A stretch of DNA of 64,000 nt from Terribacillus aidingensis (GCF_040703035.1 NZ_CP159996.1:468001-532000); one strand, 5' to 3'; positions 17,744-25,235 are shown, numbered from the stretch's first letter. Notes: generated by a model from the letters alone, not told the origin. Numbers and translations are program-made.

Positions 17744-17969
17744 CTATGGAAAATGATAATTAACCTTAGGAATTGGGTATTTTATATGTATACAACAGTA
17801 GTTAAATTCATACTGCTCATGTTAATTATCTTCCAGATTTATACATAGTAGCAGTAAACGGAAATATGTGATATTTATATGTATTTTTTTATCTGATTTT
17901 ATTACTTATTTCCTAATCTTCTTGTTTCTTTATTAGATTTACAAGTTATACTGAATTAGAGGTGAATAT

Positions 17970-18833
17970 ATGAAAATTGCAATTGTGACCGATAGTCTGA
18001 CGAATTTGAGAGAAGAGGATTTACAGAGATATCCTTTTATATACTACGCGCATTTAAATGTTGTCGTAGATGATAAGTCCTATATTGATTTAAAAGAGAT
18101 TACGAATGATCAGTTATTTCGTTTTATAGATGAGGGAGCTTCCTATTCTTCTTCCCTGCCTTCACCAGAAATATTTATGACGCTTTATGAAGAATTATTG
18201 GCTAGTTATGATGCTATTATCAGCCTGCATTGTACAGAAAATGTAAGCGGTACCGTCAATTCGGCTCGTATAGCAAGGGATTCAATCGAGGGTGCCGAAG
18301 ATAAAATCACCGTCATTGATACGAATACAGCTTCTATTGGAGTAGAAAATATCGTCATTAAAGTATGTGAACTAATGGAGCAAGGTAAGTCAATCCATGA
18401 ATTGTTAGATGCAATTGAATATTACCGAACGCATGGGGAGCTGTATCTTACGATTAATGACCTTACTACACTAGTACGTACTGGGCGTATTTCAAAGACT
18501 GCATCAAGGATCGGAAATTTATTGCATATCAAGCCGATTATCGGTTTTGAAAATGCGAAATTAGAGGTTATGGGCAAAGTCCGTACGAAGAAGCGTCTGC
18601 TGAAATGGATGCTGGAAAGATTACGACACGATATAGAACAATCAGGAAAACAAGTTGTTCGCATTACACATGTGAATTCCATTGATCTTGCTACTGAGCT
18701 AAAGCATGCATTGGAAATATGCGGAGATAAGGTTGAAGTTTTTATCAGCAATGAAATCAGTTCCGTTATGGCAATTCATTTTGGCAGAGGCGGGGTTGGG
18801 GCAAGCTGGATGCCCGCTAATTATTCTGTTTAG
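17970..18833 (+). CDS. DegV-family fatty-acid-binding protein
   Basis: Protein of 287 aa in the DegV family, which binds one long-chain fatty acid and, in FakB members, delivers it to the FakA kinase. Motifs are AIVTDSLTNLREEDL at the N-terminus, SGTVNSARIARDSIEG near residue 92, IDTNTASIGVENI near 115, and LVRTGRISKTASRIGNLLHIKPI near 172. A GAGGTGA site precedes the ATG. It is monocistronic, with a strong terminator shared with the opposite gene. The fatty acid preference is unknown. Confidence 0.9.
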   Translation: MKIAIVTDSLTNLREEDLQRYPFIYYAHLNVVVDDKSYIDLKEITNDQLFRFIDEGASYSSSLPSPEIFMTLYEELLASYDAIISLHCTENVSGTVNSARIARDSIEGAEDKITVIDTNTASIGVENIVIKVCELMEQGKSIHELLDAIEYYRTHGELYLTINDLTTLVRTGRISKTASRIGNLLHIKPIIGFENAKLEVMGKVRTKKRLLKWMLERLRHDIEQSGKQVVRITHVNSIDLATELKHALEICGDKVEVFISNEISSVMAIHFGRGGVGASWMPANYSV

Positions 18834-18867
18834 CAAATTGCTTGTGATATTAATCAGTCGTATATAT

Positions 18868-18903
18868 AAACCCTCGAACAATTTAATTGTTCGAGGGTTT
18901 TGT
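18868..18903. terminator. bidirectional intrinsic terminator
   Basis: A near-perfect 15-bp stem (AAACCCTCGAACAAT / ATTGTTCGAGGGTTT) with a 3-nt loop, between convergent genes. Confidence 0.92.
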
Positions 18904-18925
18904 TATGCTGAATGAAGTTTTAGTA

Positions 18926-19144
18926 TTAAGGCTGCTTTTCTGCACTCTTAAAAATAAAGAAGCCTATCTTCGTGAAAAGATAAAGTGTAAAGATGATTAT
19001 TAGAGTCCTGCCTATAACATCACCATCAGTCATGTCAAAGCTATTTTGAAATAATAAACGACTATTAAAACAAAGATAAATTGCGATTAAAAGAGGAATA
19101 GCAATAAACAAAACAGCAATGACACGTCTGGCTTCCCAACTCAT
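18926..19144 (-). CDS. small two-span membrane protein
   Basis: Protein of 72 aa with hydrophobic segments at about residues 9-25 and 45-64 (VIAVLFIAIPLLIAIYLCF; IGRTLIIIFTLYLFTKIGFF). I do not recognise the family. An ATG 18 bp further upstream is in frame, but it lies within the GGGAGGAC ribosome site, so the start at 19144 (MSWEARR) is chosen. It follows the transglutaminase-like gene by 36 bp on the same strand and may be cotranscribed. Confidence 0.65.
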   Translation of the reverse strand: MSWEARRVIAVLFIAIPLLIAIYLCFNSRLLFQNSFDMTDGDVIGRTLIIIFTLYLFTKIGFFIFKSAEKQP

Positions 19145-19180
19145 TATAATCAGTCCTCCCATATATGATCCTTTTCAATA

Positions 19181-19789
19181 TCATAAAAAATCAGGTAAGT
19201 GATTCTTATACATAATCAGAGCATCTTTACTGGTTTTTAGAGTGTGTATTGTCTTAGTATTGGGTGTTGCGTAGATAATAGGATAATCTATTTCACCATA
19301 TTCTTCATTAATTCGGAATGCTAATTGCTCTGCGCCCAGAGAAAATTCAGATTGTATACCGGGTTTGTTTCCGCGTGCATCCAAACGCAACCATCTATTT
19401 AAGTCTTTGATATACACTCCATTAAGTGCATGTATGCAATATCCTTTATCAGGTGTATCAAATAGCATCAATCTTTGGTAGCAAAATCCAGTGGGAACTC
19501 CTACTGATCTTAACATGGCAGCAAGCAAATTAGATTTTGCATAACAGATACCTTCTTTGTATGTAAGTACTTCTGATGCTCTGCAAGTCACCCGCTTGCT
19601 TTGAATATCCCATGAGTGCGCTATACTATCACGAACATAATGGAATACTGCTCTGACTTTTTCTATTTCGGACATTTGAGATGAAATCAGCTCACTAATC
19701 TTCTCTTTGATCAGAGGATGTGAGAAGTCTATTACATCTGATTCATTCAAGTAATCATTGTAAGAATGTTTCTCTGGTATAAGATTCAA
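19181..19789 (-). CDS. transglutaminase-like cysteine protease-fold protein
   Basis: Soluble protein of 202 aa with the full transglutaminase-like triad: Cys in YKEGICYAKSNLLAAMLRS, His in CIHALNGVYI and Asp in WLRLDARGNKPG. The central EKVRAVFHYVRDSIAHSWDI is also typical of this superfamily. Members act as peptidases or amidases, or are non-enzymatic; nothing here identifies a substrate. The best start is the TTG at 19789, just behind GGAGGGAG; the TTG at 19807 precedes that ribosome site. Confidence 0.82.
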   Translation of the reverse strand: MNLIPEKHSYNDYLNESDVIDFSHPLIKEKISELISSQMSEIEKVRAVFHYVRDSIAHSWDIQSKRVTCRASEVLTYKEGICYAKSNLLAAMLRSVGVPTGFCYQRLMLFDTPDKGYCIHALNGVYIKDLNRWLRLDARGNKPGIQSEFSLGAEQLAFRINEEYGEIDYPIIYATPNTKTIHTLKTSKDALIMYKNHLPDFL

Positions 19790-19943
19790 GTATCTCCCTC
19801 CTGCCAATACATATGTATAAATATACCAATAAAATCAATTAGGTGGTTCATTAATTTTAATTGTGCTAAATCATTCTTATGCACATATTATGGTTCTCTA
19901 AAGCAATTTACATTTGTTAATCCGAGTAACCCGATAAGTTATA

Positions 19944-19972
19944 TTGACAATCTAATCGTTGTCTGGTAAACT
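19944..19972 (+). promoter_or_regulatory. sigma-A promoter of the SAM riboswitch
   Basis: A perfect -35 TTGACA and a -10 TAAACT are separated by 17 bp, 22 bp before the S-box. Confidence 0.8.
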
Positions 19973-19993
19973 TTCTGAAAACTGTATATGTTT

Positions 19994-20094
19994 CTTATCT
20001 AGAGAGGTGGAGGGATATGGCCCTGTGAAACCTCAGCAGCAGGTCTGACAACAGATACTGTGCTAATTCCATCGGTTCATAGCCGGCAGATAAG
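19994..20094 (+). promoter_or_regulatory. SAM-I riboswitch (S-box)
   Basis: The P1 helix pairs CTTATCT with AGATAAG. The conserved S-box blocks are present in order: AGAGGTGGAGGGA, GGCCCTGTGAAACCTC, GTGCTAATTCCA and the P4 arm. The internal GGCAACC segment of the consensus is altered to CAGCAGCAGGT. A terminator follows at 20106. High S-adenosylmethionine should turn the downstream gene off. Confidence 0.9.
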
Positions 20095-20105
20095 ATGAAT
20101 AGAGG

Positions 20106-20139
20106 AAGCCTCTCGACGCATCTTGCACGAGAGGCTTTT
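20106..20139 (+). terminator. S-box-controlled terminator
   Basis: A 10-bp stem AAGCCTCTCG / CGAGAGGCTT with a T-run, between the S-box and the start of the M42-like gene. Confidence 0.85.
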
Positions 20140-20174
20140 GTATTTGTCCCTGCCTACAGAAAGGGGAAGGCAAC

Positions 20175-21140
20175 ATGTTTGAATTGATTCGGGAACTGTC
20201 CAAGTACAAAGGGTACAATCAGTCATTTGTTTCACAGATCGTCGATAAGATTACACCGTTCGCAGACGAGATGCACTTTGACAGTCGGGGGAACCTTATT
20301 GTCCGTAAATATGGAGAAAAGTATTCGCCGAAGATAACCTTGCTCGCTGAGGTAAAGGAAGAGATTTACGTGGTGACGTCGATAACGGAATCAGGTGCGC
20401 TTGTAGCGGATGCAAACTACTTCTCGCTCACCTATGCTCAGGGGCAGACTGTACAAGTGGAGACAAAGTATGGATTAGTGCAGGGCGTGATCATGGCAGG
20501 TGAAGCAGAGCAGCATGCAGCTGTGATCGACATCGGTGCGAACTCAGAAAATGATGCGCGTGAGATGGGCGTTGAGCCTGGTGATCATGTAACGCTTTTT
20601 GATGATTTTCTATATCTTGGGGACGAGGTAAGCGGAAGAGTCGTCGGGAAAGGGCTGGATAATAAAGTGGCGCCGGCAATTGCAATCAATCTTCTGCAGC
20701 AATGGAATACAGCTGAAGGGGAAATCACCATCATCTTCTTTCCGTTTCATAACAAAAAGCAACTTACCTATCAGCTCGAAGGAGAAGCAGCCTTTTTTAT
20801 CGGATCCGTCCCTCGCCAAAGAATTGCCCATAAAAGCCGAGGAGCCATCGAATTAGGAAGCGGCGTTGCGATCAAAGTGGCAGACAAAACAATTCCAATC
20901 AATCAGACTTTGAAAAATCAGCTCGTCGATTTGGCCATTGCTCATGACATTCCATTTCAGTTGGAATTCCTATTCAGACATCGTTACAAAAAGCTATCCA
21001 CTAAAATTCCGGTAGGCGTTTTGAATATCCCGATCGAGCATCTTGACCAGACAACTCAGGTCGTATCGGTAAAGGATCTTGAGGATACGAATCAGCTGAT
21101 TCAAACCTATCTATGGAGAAGTAAAGAACTGCAATTTTAA
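20175..21140 (+). CDS. M42 peptidase-like protein lacking most metal ligands
   Basis: Protein of 321 aa that aligns along the M42 (YsdC/glutamyl aminopeptidase) fold: VDKITPFADEMHFDSRGNLI, the inserted beta-barrel domain with VIDIGANSENDAREMGVEPGD, and VVGKGLDNKVAPAIAINLL. Of the expected residues, only the Asp of the LDNK motif is clearly kept. The GHLDE block reads LLAEVKEE, the QEEVG catalytic glutamates read FHNKKQ, and the later GVDVG Asp is missing. It is therefore probably not a zinc peptidase. The SAM riboswitch upstream ties it to methionine/SAM metabolism; its role is unknown. Confidence 0.8.
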   Translation: MFELIRELSKYKGYNQSFVSQIVDKITPFADEMHFDSRGNLIVRKYGEKYSPKITLLAEVKEEIYVVTSITESGALVADANYFSLTYAQGQTVQVETKYGLVQGVIMAGEAEQHAAVIDIGANSENDAREMGVEPGDHVTLFDDFLYLGDEVSGRVVGKGLDNKVAPAIAINLLQQWNTAEGEITIIFFPFHNKKQLTYQLEGEAAFFIGSVPRQRIAHKSRGAIELGSGVAIKVADKTIPINQTLKNQLVDLAIAHDIPFQLEFLFRHRYKKLSTKIPVGVLNIPIEHLDQTTQVVSVKDLEDTNQLIQTYLWRSKELQF

Positions 21141-21148
21141 TAAATAAA

Positions 21149-21183
21149 AAACCTCGTACAGCGCCCTGGCAGTACGAGGTTTA
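21149..21183. terminator. bidirectional intrinsic terminator
   Basis: An 11-bp stem AAACCTCGTAC / GTACGAGGTTT with a 12-nt loop between the convergent M42-like and coat protein genes. Confidence 0.88.
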
Positions 21184-21185
21184 TT

Positions 21186-21479
21186 TTATTTCACTAATTC
21201 GAGAGACTTCTCGATTTTTTCTTTATCATGTTTCAATTGTTTGTCCACATCATGCGCATAGTACATGTCATTTTTGATCATGTAATCTGCGATTTTAGCG
21301 TGATTATCAATTGCTTGATCCAATTGTTTCTTCAAAACCTTTCGTACATCGGGAGATGCAGTTTCTGTCAGTGCAACCGCATAGGTTCTGACAGTGGCTT
21401 TAGCTGAAACCAGTAGTTCCGTCGCAATTAACTCATCACGCATTTTTCCTGCTGTCTTCAATTTTTCCGTGATACTCAT
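21186..21479 (-). CDS. CotF-family spore coat protein
   Basis: Protein of 97 aa with the coat protein F domain: DELIATELLVSAKATVRTYA and KKQLDQAIDNHAKIADYMIK with MYYAHD near residue 76. Members are four-helix ferritin-like proteins of the spore coat, as B. subtilis CotF and the YraF/YraG set. The ATG at 21479 has a GGAAGGTGAT site; a GTG 9 bp upstream overlaps it. It lies 18 bp after a second small coat-like gene, so the two form an operon expressed presumably late in sporulation. Confidence 0.85.
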   Translation of the reverse strand: MSITEKLKTAGKMRDELIATELLVSAKATVRTYAVALTETASPDVRKVLKKQLDQAIDNHAKIADYMIKNDMYYAHDVDKQLKHDKEKIEKSLELVK

Positions 21480-21497
21480 TCCAATCACCTTCCTTTA

Positions 21498-21689
21498 TTA
21501 AGATAGGACTTCCTGCAATTCCTTGATTGCTTTCTCTGAACTAGTTACATCATTATCCAGAATCATTCTCAAAGTGTCATCTTCGGCCAGGGATTGTAAT
21601 GCATAGGATTTCACCAGGCAGCTCTGTTTCAGAGTAAGTACTTCGTGTACTTCCAACGTTTCATGAAGTGCTAATTTATTCTTTGCCAT
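21498..21689 (-). CDS. small CotF-associated coat-like protein
   Basis: Protein of 63 aa, helical (LALHETLEVHEVLTLKQSCL then KSYALQSLAEDDTLRMILDN). It resembles the short proteins that pair with CotF-type proteins in Bacillus spore operons (YraD/YraE-like). The ATG at 21689 has a perfect GAGGAGGAT site; the open frame before it runs through the promoter region. It is the first gene of the two-gene coat operon. Confidence 0.75.
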   Translation of the reverse strand: MAKNKLALHETLEVHEVLTLKQSCLVKSYALQSLAEDDTLRMILDNDVTSSEKAIKELQEVLS

Positions 21690-21832
21690 GTTAATCCTCC
21701 TCACGTGTTCTCTTACACGGTATAGATAGCCGGATTGAGCAGACAATAAACATCTTTTGATTGGAAAATGACACCATTTTACTAGGAAGTGGTGTATACT
21801 ACAGTTAATTTTCAAGTAGGAGGCGGTTCAGT

Positions 21833-21892
21833 ATGAAACATACTAAGACAGCATACAAGTCGCAAAGCAGGAGAGTCATAGCAATCAGCTAA
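21833..21892 (+). CDS. 19-aa basic leader ORF before the isochorismatase gene
   Basis: MKHTKTAYKSQSRRVIAIS is preceded by a strong TAGGAGGCGG ribosome site and ends 13 bp before the TTG start of the isochorismatase gene. The strong RBS on the leader contrasts with the TTG start of the real gene, so the ORF may couple or meter translation. It could be fortuitous. Confidence 0.4.
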   Translation: MKHTKTAYKSQSRRVIAIS

Positions 21893-21905
21893 AGGGGAGC
21901 TTTTA

Positions 21906-22463
21906 TTGAAGCAAGCATTATTGATTATCGATGCACAGCAAGCACTAATTGAAGGAGGAGCAGGAGAGAGACCTGTTTATCGCAAAGAGAACCTGATTGA
22001 AAAAATCAACCTAGTCATCGACAAAGCGCAAACGGCAGACGCAGCCATTCTTTTCGTCCGTGATACAGATGTCTCCGAAGGGAAGGGCGCTGGATTCCAG
22101 ATTCATCCGGATATTCAAGCACCGCCGGAAGCGCCCATCTTTGACAAGCAGGCAACAAATGCATTTTACGGAACAGGATTACTGGAGTTTGTAAAAGGTG
22201 AAGGATTTACCCATGTTGTTATCATGGGCTGTGAAACCCAGCATTGTATCGACACGGCAGTTCGTACTGCAACTGTACAAGGCATGGATGTAACACTCGT
22301 AGCAGATGGTCACTCAACAGCCGGTTCTGATGTTCTGACAGCAGAGCAAATCATCCAGCATCACAATCAGATTCTGCACGGTCACTATAATGTAGATCAT
22401 TTCTCTGTCGTCCGGCAGGCTGAGGAAGATCTGTTCGTGCCGACACATGATACGTATCGGTAA
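21906..22463 (+). CDS. isochorismatase-family cysteine hydrolase
   Basis: Hydrolase of 185 aa with the family triad: D9 (ALLIIDAQQAL), K81 (IFDKQATNAFYGT) and C114 in MGCETQHCIDTAVRTA. Members cleave amides such as nicotinamide or N-carbamoyl compounds, or isochorismate itself; the substrate here is not evident. The TTG start follows AAAGGGGAGC. It is monocistronic apart from a 19-codon leader ORF and ends at a clear terminator. Confidence 0.9.
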   Translation: MKQALLIIDAQQALIEGGAGERPVYRKENLIEKINLVIDKAQTADAAILFVRDTDVSEGKGAGFQIHPDIQAPPEAPIFDKQATNAFYGTGLLEFVKGEGFTHVVIMGCETQHCIDTAVRTATVQGMDVTLVADGHSTAGSDVLTAEQIIQHHNQILHGHYNVDHFSVVRQAEEDLFVPTHDTYR

Positions 22464-22483
22464 GGACATATACGAATAAAAGA

Positions 22484-22507
22484 ACGAGGCTATGCCTCGT
22501 TTCTTTT
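22484..22507 (+). terminator. intrinsic terminator
   Basis: A 7-bp stem ACGAGGC / GCCTCGT with a TAT loop, followed by TTCTTTT. Confidence 0.8.
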
Positions 22508-22664
22508 ATTATAACTATAGGTTTGTCGGAAGAATGAGTTCTGCCCATAGCTACATTAGATTAACTCCAAGTCAGAGAATGATATGGCAAGTGAAAGGAA
22601 AAGAAAACCATTTAAAACAGCATTTTGTCTACGTTCACAAAACTGTAAAAGGAATATTGCGAAT

Positions 22665-22682
22665 TTGTGAAAACGTTCACAA
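22665..22682. promoter_or_regulatory. Rex operator of the second DoxX gene
   Basis: TTGTGAAAACGTTCACAA is an exact match to the Rex consensus TTGTGAANNNNTTCACAA. A further half site TTCACAA lies at 22634-22640. The site is 123 bp before the DoxX start, in a 340-bp intergenic region with no other gene. Confidence 0.88.
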
Positions 22683-22804
22683 AAGTGAGCGCAATCTGAT
22701 CTTTTCGCTTATACTACAAGTGTAGAAGGAAAAGCGCTAATCCATCTCAACATTATATGTGAAATGTTTAACAAACTATTTTCATGGATGGAGTGTGTAA
22801 GAAA

Positions 22805-23320
22805 ATGATCATACAGTGGATTCGAAATAGTAAAGCAGCAGCGGCACTTTGGGCAGTAATCCGGATTTATCTAGGCTATAGCTGGTTAACAGGCGGACTT
22901 GGCAAACTGACCGGCGGCGGTTTTGATGCAAGTGGCTTCCTGCAAGGCGCTGTCGCGCAAGCCGGCGGAGATCATCCAGCGGTACAAGGCTGGTGGGCGG
23001 TCTTCCTAGAACAAGTCGCATTGCCTAACGCAGGGTTGTTCAGCTTCCTCGTCATGTGGGGAGAAATACTTGTCGGAATCGCACTTATTCTCGGCGTCTT
23101 TACCAACTTTGCAGCTCTAATGGGAATAACAATGAACTTCGCCTTCCTGTTCAGCGGAACCGTCAGCACAAACGCACAAATGGTCTTGCTTACTGTCTTC
23201 CTGCTAGTCGCAGGAGCTAATGCTGGACGGTACGGGCTCGATCGCTGGGTAATAGCATACCTAAGAAATCACTACCCAAAACATGCACCGAAAACGCCGA
23301 CGAAGCCGATTGCTTCTTAA
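22805..23320 (+). CDS. DoxX-family membrane protein, copy 2 (Rex-linked)
   Basis: Membrane protein of 171 aa with four spans. It is about half identical to the DoxX protein at 15332, sharing FDASGF, WWxxFLE, LPNAxxFSFLVMWGE and NAGRYGxDRW. An ATG seven codons upstream (22784) is also possible, but 22805 follows GGAGTGTG at a workable distance. The perfect Rex operator upstream suggests it is made when NADH/NAD+ is high, together with ldh-lctP. The molecular function of the family is poorly defined. Confidence 0.88.
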   Translation: MIIQWIRNSKAAAALWAVIRIYLGYSWLTGGLGKLTGGGFDASGFLQGAVAQAGGDHPAVQGWWAVFLEQVALPNAGLFSFLVMWGEILVGIALILGVFTNFAALMGITMNFAFLFSGTVSTNAQMVLLTVFLLVAGANAGRYGLDRWVIAYLRNHYPKHAPKTPTKPIAS

Positions 23321-23328
23321 ATATATAG

Positions 23329-23359
23329 AACCTACTGCAATAGGCAGTAGGTTTTTTCT
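23329..23359 (+). terminator. intrinsic terminator
   Basis: A 10-bp stem AACCTACTGC / GCAGTAGGTT followed by six T residues. Confidence 0.9.
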
Positions 23360-23501
23360 ATGGCATCTAAGCTGTCAGAGAATCCGGTACACCATTCATT
23401 GGAGTACGTATTAAGACATGAACAGTCTTGCATGGAAGTGATGGCTGTTAAGCTGTTCGGGATCTAAATAAACAATCTTGAAACTGCTTGAGATATAACT
23501 G

Positions 23502-23774
23502 TTATTCGTCATACGAAGATAGAGCTTGATTAATAGCTGTGTACGCTTGTCCGAACGATGCCGATGAAGAGATGTCACCCGCGTACTCCAACTGGTTTTT
23601 GGCATTTTGTGCGTGTGTTAAAGAACGAATCGCGTCTTGCAGCATAGTCCCTTTATCACCATATTGTTCTATAGCTGTTTCCAGCAATGTAATACTGCTA
23701 GTTAAATCATTTGAATCAGGATAGTCAAACGTTCTTTCTAAGTTGTCTTTTACTTGCTGCAGTATTTCTTTCAT
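23502..23774 (-). CDS. hypothetical helical protein
   Basis: Soluble protein of 90 aa, predicted mostly helical (MKEILQQVKDNLERTFDYPD, then SITLLETAIEQYGDKGTMLQ and ALSSYDE at the end). No known motif is recognised. The ATG at 23774 follows AAAGGAGTG; the 14 codons upstream in the same frame are not coding. It stands alone between two genes on the other strand. Confidence 0.65.
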   Translation of the reverse strand: MKEILQQVKDNLERTFDYPDSNDLTSSITLLETAIEQYGDKGTMLQDAIRSLTHAQNAKNQLEYAGDISSSASFGQAYTAINQALSSYDE

Positions 23775-23900
23775 TCTGGACACTCCTTTATGATTAATCG
23801 AGGTTATTCTGCGCATAAATGCAAGGGTTATCCGAAGATAAAGAAATCCTGATCATTATCTGTTAGAGACATAAACGACTAATCTTGCCGTTGTGATGTA

Positions 23901-23929
23901 TTGCCAAGACTTCCATTCTTGTATATTCT
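23901..23929 (+). promoter_or_regulatory. promoter of leader ORF and FusB-type gene
   Basis: TTGCCA and TATTCT are separated by 17 bp. The expected transcript would begin only a few bases before the GGAGGTGA site of the leader ORF. Confidence 0.5.
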
Positions 23930-23949
23930 GGAAGTGGAGGTGATACCTG

Positions 23950-24048
23950 ATGGCAAATGAGAGGAATGCTCATGCGTCAGAATTTGTAACAGCTCATGCA
24001 AAGCCTATTAGGAAAGGCGATACTTTGTGTGAGGAGTCTGTTTACTAA
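23950..24048 (+). CDS. 32-aa leader peptide ORF
   Basis: Short ORF reading MANERNAHASEFVTAHAKPI and then RKGDTLCEESVY, with a near-perfect GGAGGTGATA ribosome site. Its codons include the left arm (23997-24005) of the long hairpin, so a ribosome on the leader would open that structure. Staphylococcal fusB is known to be inducible through such a leader, so this fits the downstream gene. Confidence 0.65.
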   Translation: MANERNAHASEFVTAHAKPIRKGDTLCEESVY

Positions 24049-24112
24049 TCGCCATTGTATCCTTTTCTGTCCGGGCTTTGCACTTATCTAAGCAATGAAA
24101 AAGATAAGGGAG
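23997..24112 (+). promoter_or_regulatory. translational attenuator hairpins before the FusB-type gene
   Basis: Stem 1 pairs TGCAAAGCC (23997-24005) with GGCTTTGCA (24074-24082) and is extended inside by GGAAAGGCGATAC against GTATCCTTTTC. Stem 2 pairs CTTATCT (24083-24089) with AGATAAG (24102-24108), which masks the AAGGGAG ribosome site of the downstream gene. A stalled ribosome on the leader would disturb stem 1 and could refold the region. Confidence 0.65.
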
Positions 24113-24122
24113 CGAACAGAAA

Positions 24123-24779
24123 ATGGATAAACGAAAAACTACAGAACAAGCATTCATCCGGAATGACCAATATAACTTCATCGCGCGGCAGGTGTCTCAT
24201 ATTATCAATGCCTATGCTACGGTAAACCATAGAGATACACTGGACGGGGTGAAACTCCACGCCTTCTCAAAAGTAGAAGCGATGCTGCCGGATATGACAA
24301 AAGCTCAACAAGTACTTCTTAACCGTCTCCTCGAATTGGAAGATGATCAAGCAGCAGAAGCATTTCTATCCGAGCTGAAGCAGTATGTCACTCCATTTCG
24401 GAAGGTATCGAAGAAAACGGTGGAGAAGCTATTTCCGAAAGCGAAAAAGCTCCAGATGCCTGATCTGGATGCACTGGATTATCAAAGATTGTCGTATATC
24501 GGATGGTTCGACACGCGAGCACATAAGCAGCACTTGATCGTAGAATATCAAGGCAAGCTCAAAGGCATTTCCGGTGTCTTTAATGAAAGCAGCACACAGG
24601 GCATCTGTGCATTATGTAACAGCCTTGATGATGTTGCCTTGTTCGTCACAAGGGTCAAGAGCGGGAAAGAGACCTATGTGAATAGAGGAAACTATATATG
24701 CAAGGACAGTCAAGCATGTAATGAAAAGCTGACGGATTTAAGGAAAGTAGATGCTTTTCTAGACAATCTGTTTCAGTAA
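24123..24779 (+). CDS. FusB/FusC-type elongation factor G-binding protein
   Basis: Protein of 218 aa: a helical N-terminal EF-G-binding domain (residues about 5-125) and a C-terminal treble-clef zinc finger with C162-x2-C165 (GICALCNSL) and C193-x5-C199 (YICKDSQACN). This is the FusB/FBP architecture, whose members free EF-G from fusidic-acid-stalled ribosomes. Whether this chromosomal homologue gives resistance is not shown by sequence. The RBS is AAGGGAG and is buried in a hairpin, which supports inducible translation. A bidirectional terminator follows. Confidence 0.88.
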   Translation: MDKRKTTEQAFIRNDQYNFIARQVSHIINAYATVNHRDTLDGVKLHAFSKVEAMLPDMTKAQQVLLNRLLELEDDQAAEAFLSELKQYVTPFRKVSKKTVEKLFPKAKKLQMPDLDALDYQRLSYIGWFDTRAHKQHLIVEYQGKLKGISGVFNESSTQGICALCNSLDDVALFVTRVKSGKETYVNRGNYICKDSQACNEKLTDLRKVDAFLDNLFQ

Positions 24780-24784
24780 TAGAA

Positions 24785-24813
24785 AAGAGCAGACTTATCG
24801 GTCTGCTCTTTTT
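24785..24813. terminator. bidirectional intrinsic terminator
   Basis: A perfect 10-bp stem AAGAGCAGAC / GTCTGCTCTT with a 6-nt loop. It overlaps the last codons of the convergent Lrp gene. Confidence 0.9.
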
Positions 24814-25235
24814 GCGTTGACATCTATCTGTGAAAAGATGAAGTGTGTAACAGTCATAGCATAGGAAGCGATTGAATCAATGAATTCCTCCACCTGAGCA
24901 AAATTCTCAAAACGCATCTTCAGGATAAAGCAGGCATTGCCGGCAATCCGGTAACAGAAATCCACATTATCCATTGTCTCGATAAGGGCTTTGAAACCCT
25001 TATAATTACCATTCTTCATCGTTGCTTCAATGATGCACTGGACAGGTTGGCCCAGCTTCTCATAATCAATTTCCAGTGTGTACTTCTTTATTACCCCGAA
25101 GGACTCCATCTGTTGCACACGTTCCTTTACAGAAGGTGAGGATAAATTAACCCGGCGTCCAAGTTCGCTCATGGATAGTCGGCTATTTGCCGTTAACTCC
25201 ACAAGAATTCTTCTATCTGTATCATCTATTTTCAT
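24795..25235 (-). CDS. Lrp/AsnC-family transcriptional regulator
   Basis: Regulator of 146 aa. The N-terminal winged HTH is clear (DDTDRRILVELTANSRLSMSEL, VNLSSPSVKERVQQMESFGVI). The C-terminal RAM ligand-binding domain follows (CIIEATMKNGNYKGF, YRIAGNACFILKM). The ATG follows GAGGGTG. It is divergent from a carboxymuconolactone-decarboxylase-like gene across a 123-bp AT-rich region, so it may control that gene and itself. The amino-acid effector is unknown. Confidence 0.92.
   Translation of the reverse strand: MKIDDTDRRILVELTANSRLSMSELGRRVNLSSPSVKERVQQMESFGVIKKYTLEIDYEKLGQPVQCIIEATMKNGNYKGFKALIETMDNVDFCYRIAGNACFILKMRFENFAQVEEFIDSIASYAMTVTHFIFSQIDVNAKRADR

Larger units (their letters stand above)
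23775..24122. other. regulatory intergenic region of the FusB-type gene
   Basis: This 348-bp gap holds a sigma-A-like promoter (23901), a 32-codon leader ORF (23950) and two strong RNA hairpins that overlap the leader and the downstream ribosome site. Nothing recognisable lies in the first 120 bp besides the start region of the opposite gene. Confidence 0.6.

Noticed and set aside
22492..22725. A 77-codon plus-strand ORF before the second DoxX gene
   Set aside because: It spans the Rex operator and promoter region, lacks an RBS and has no coding-like composition.
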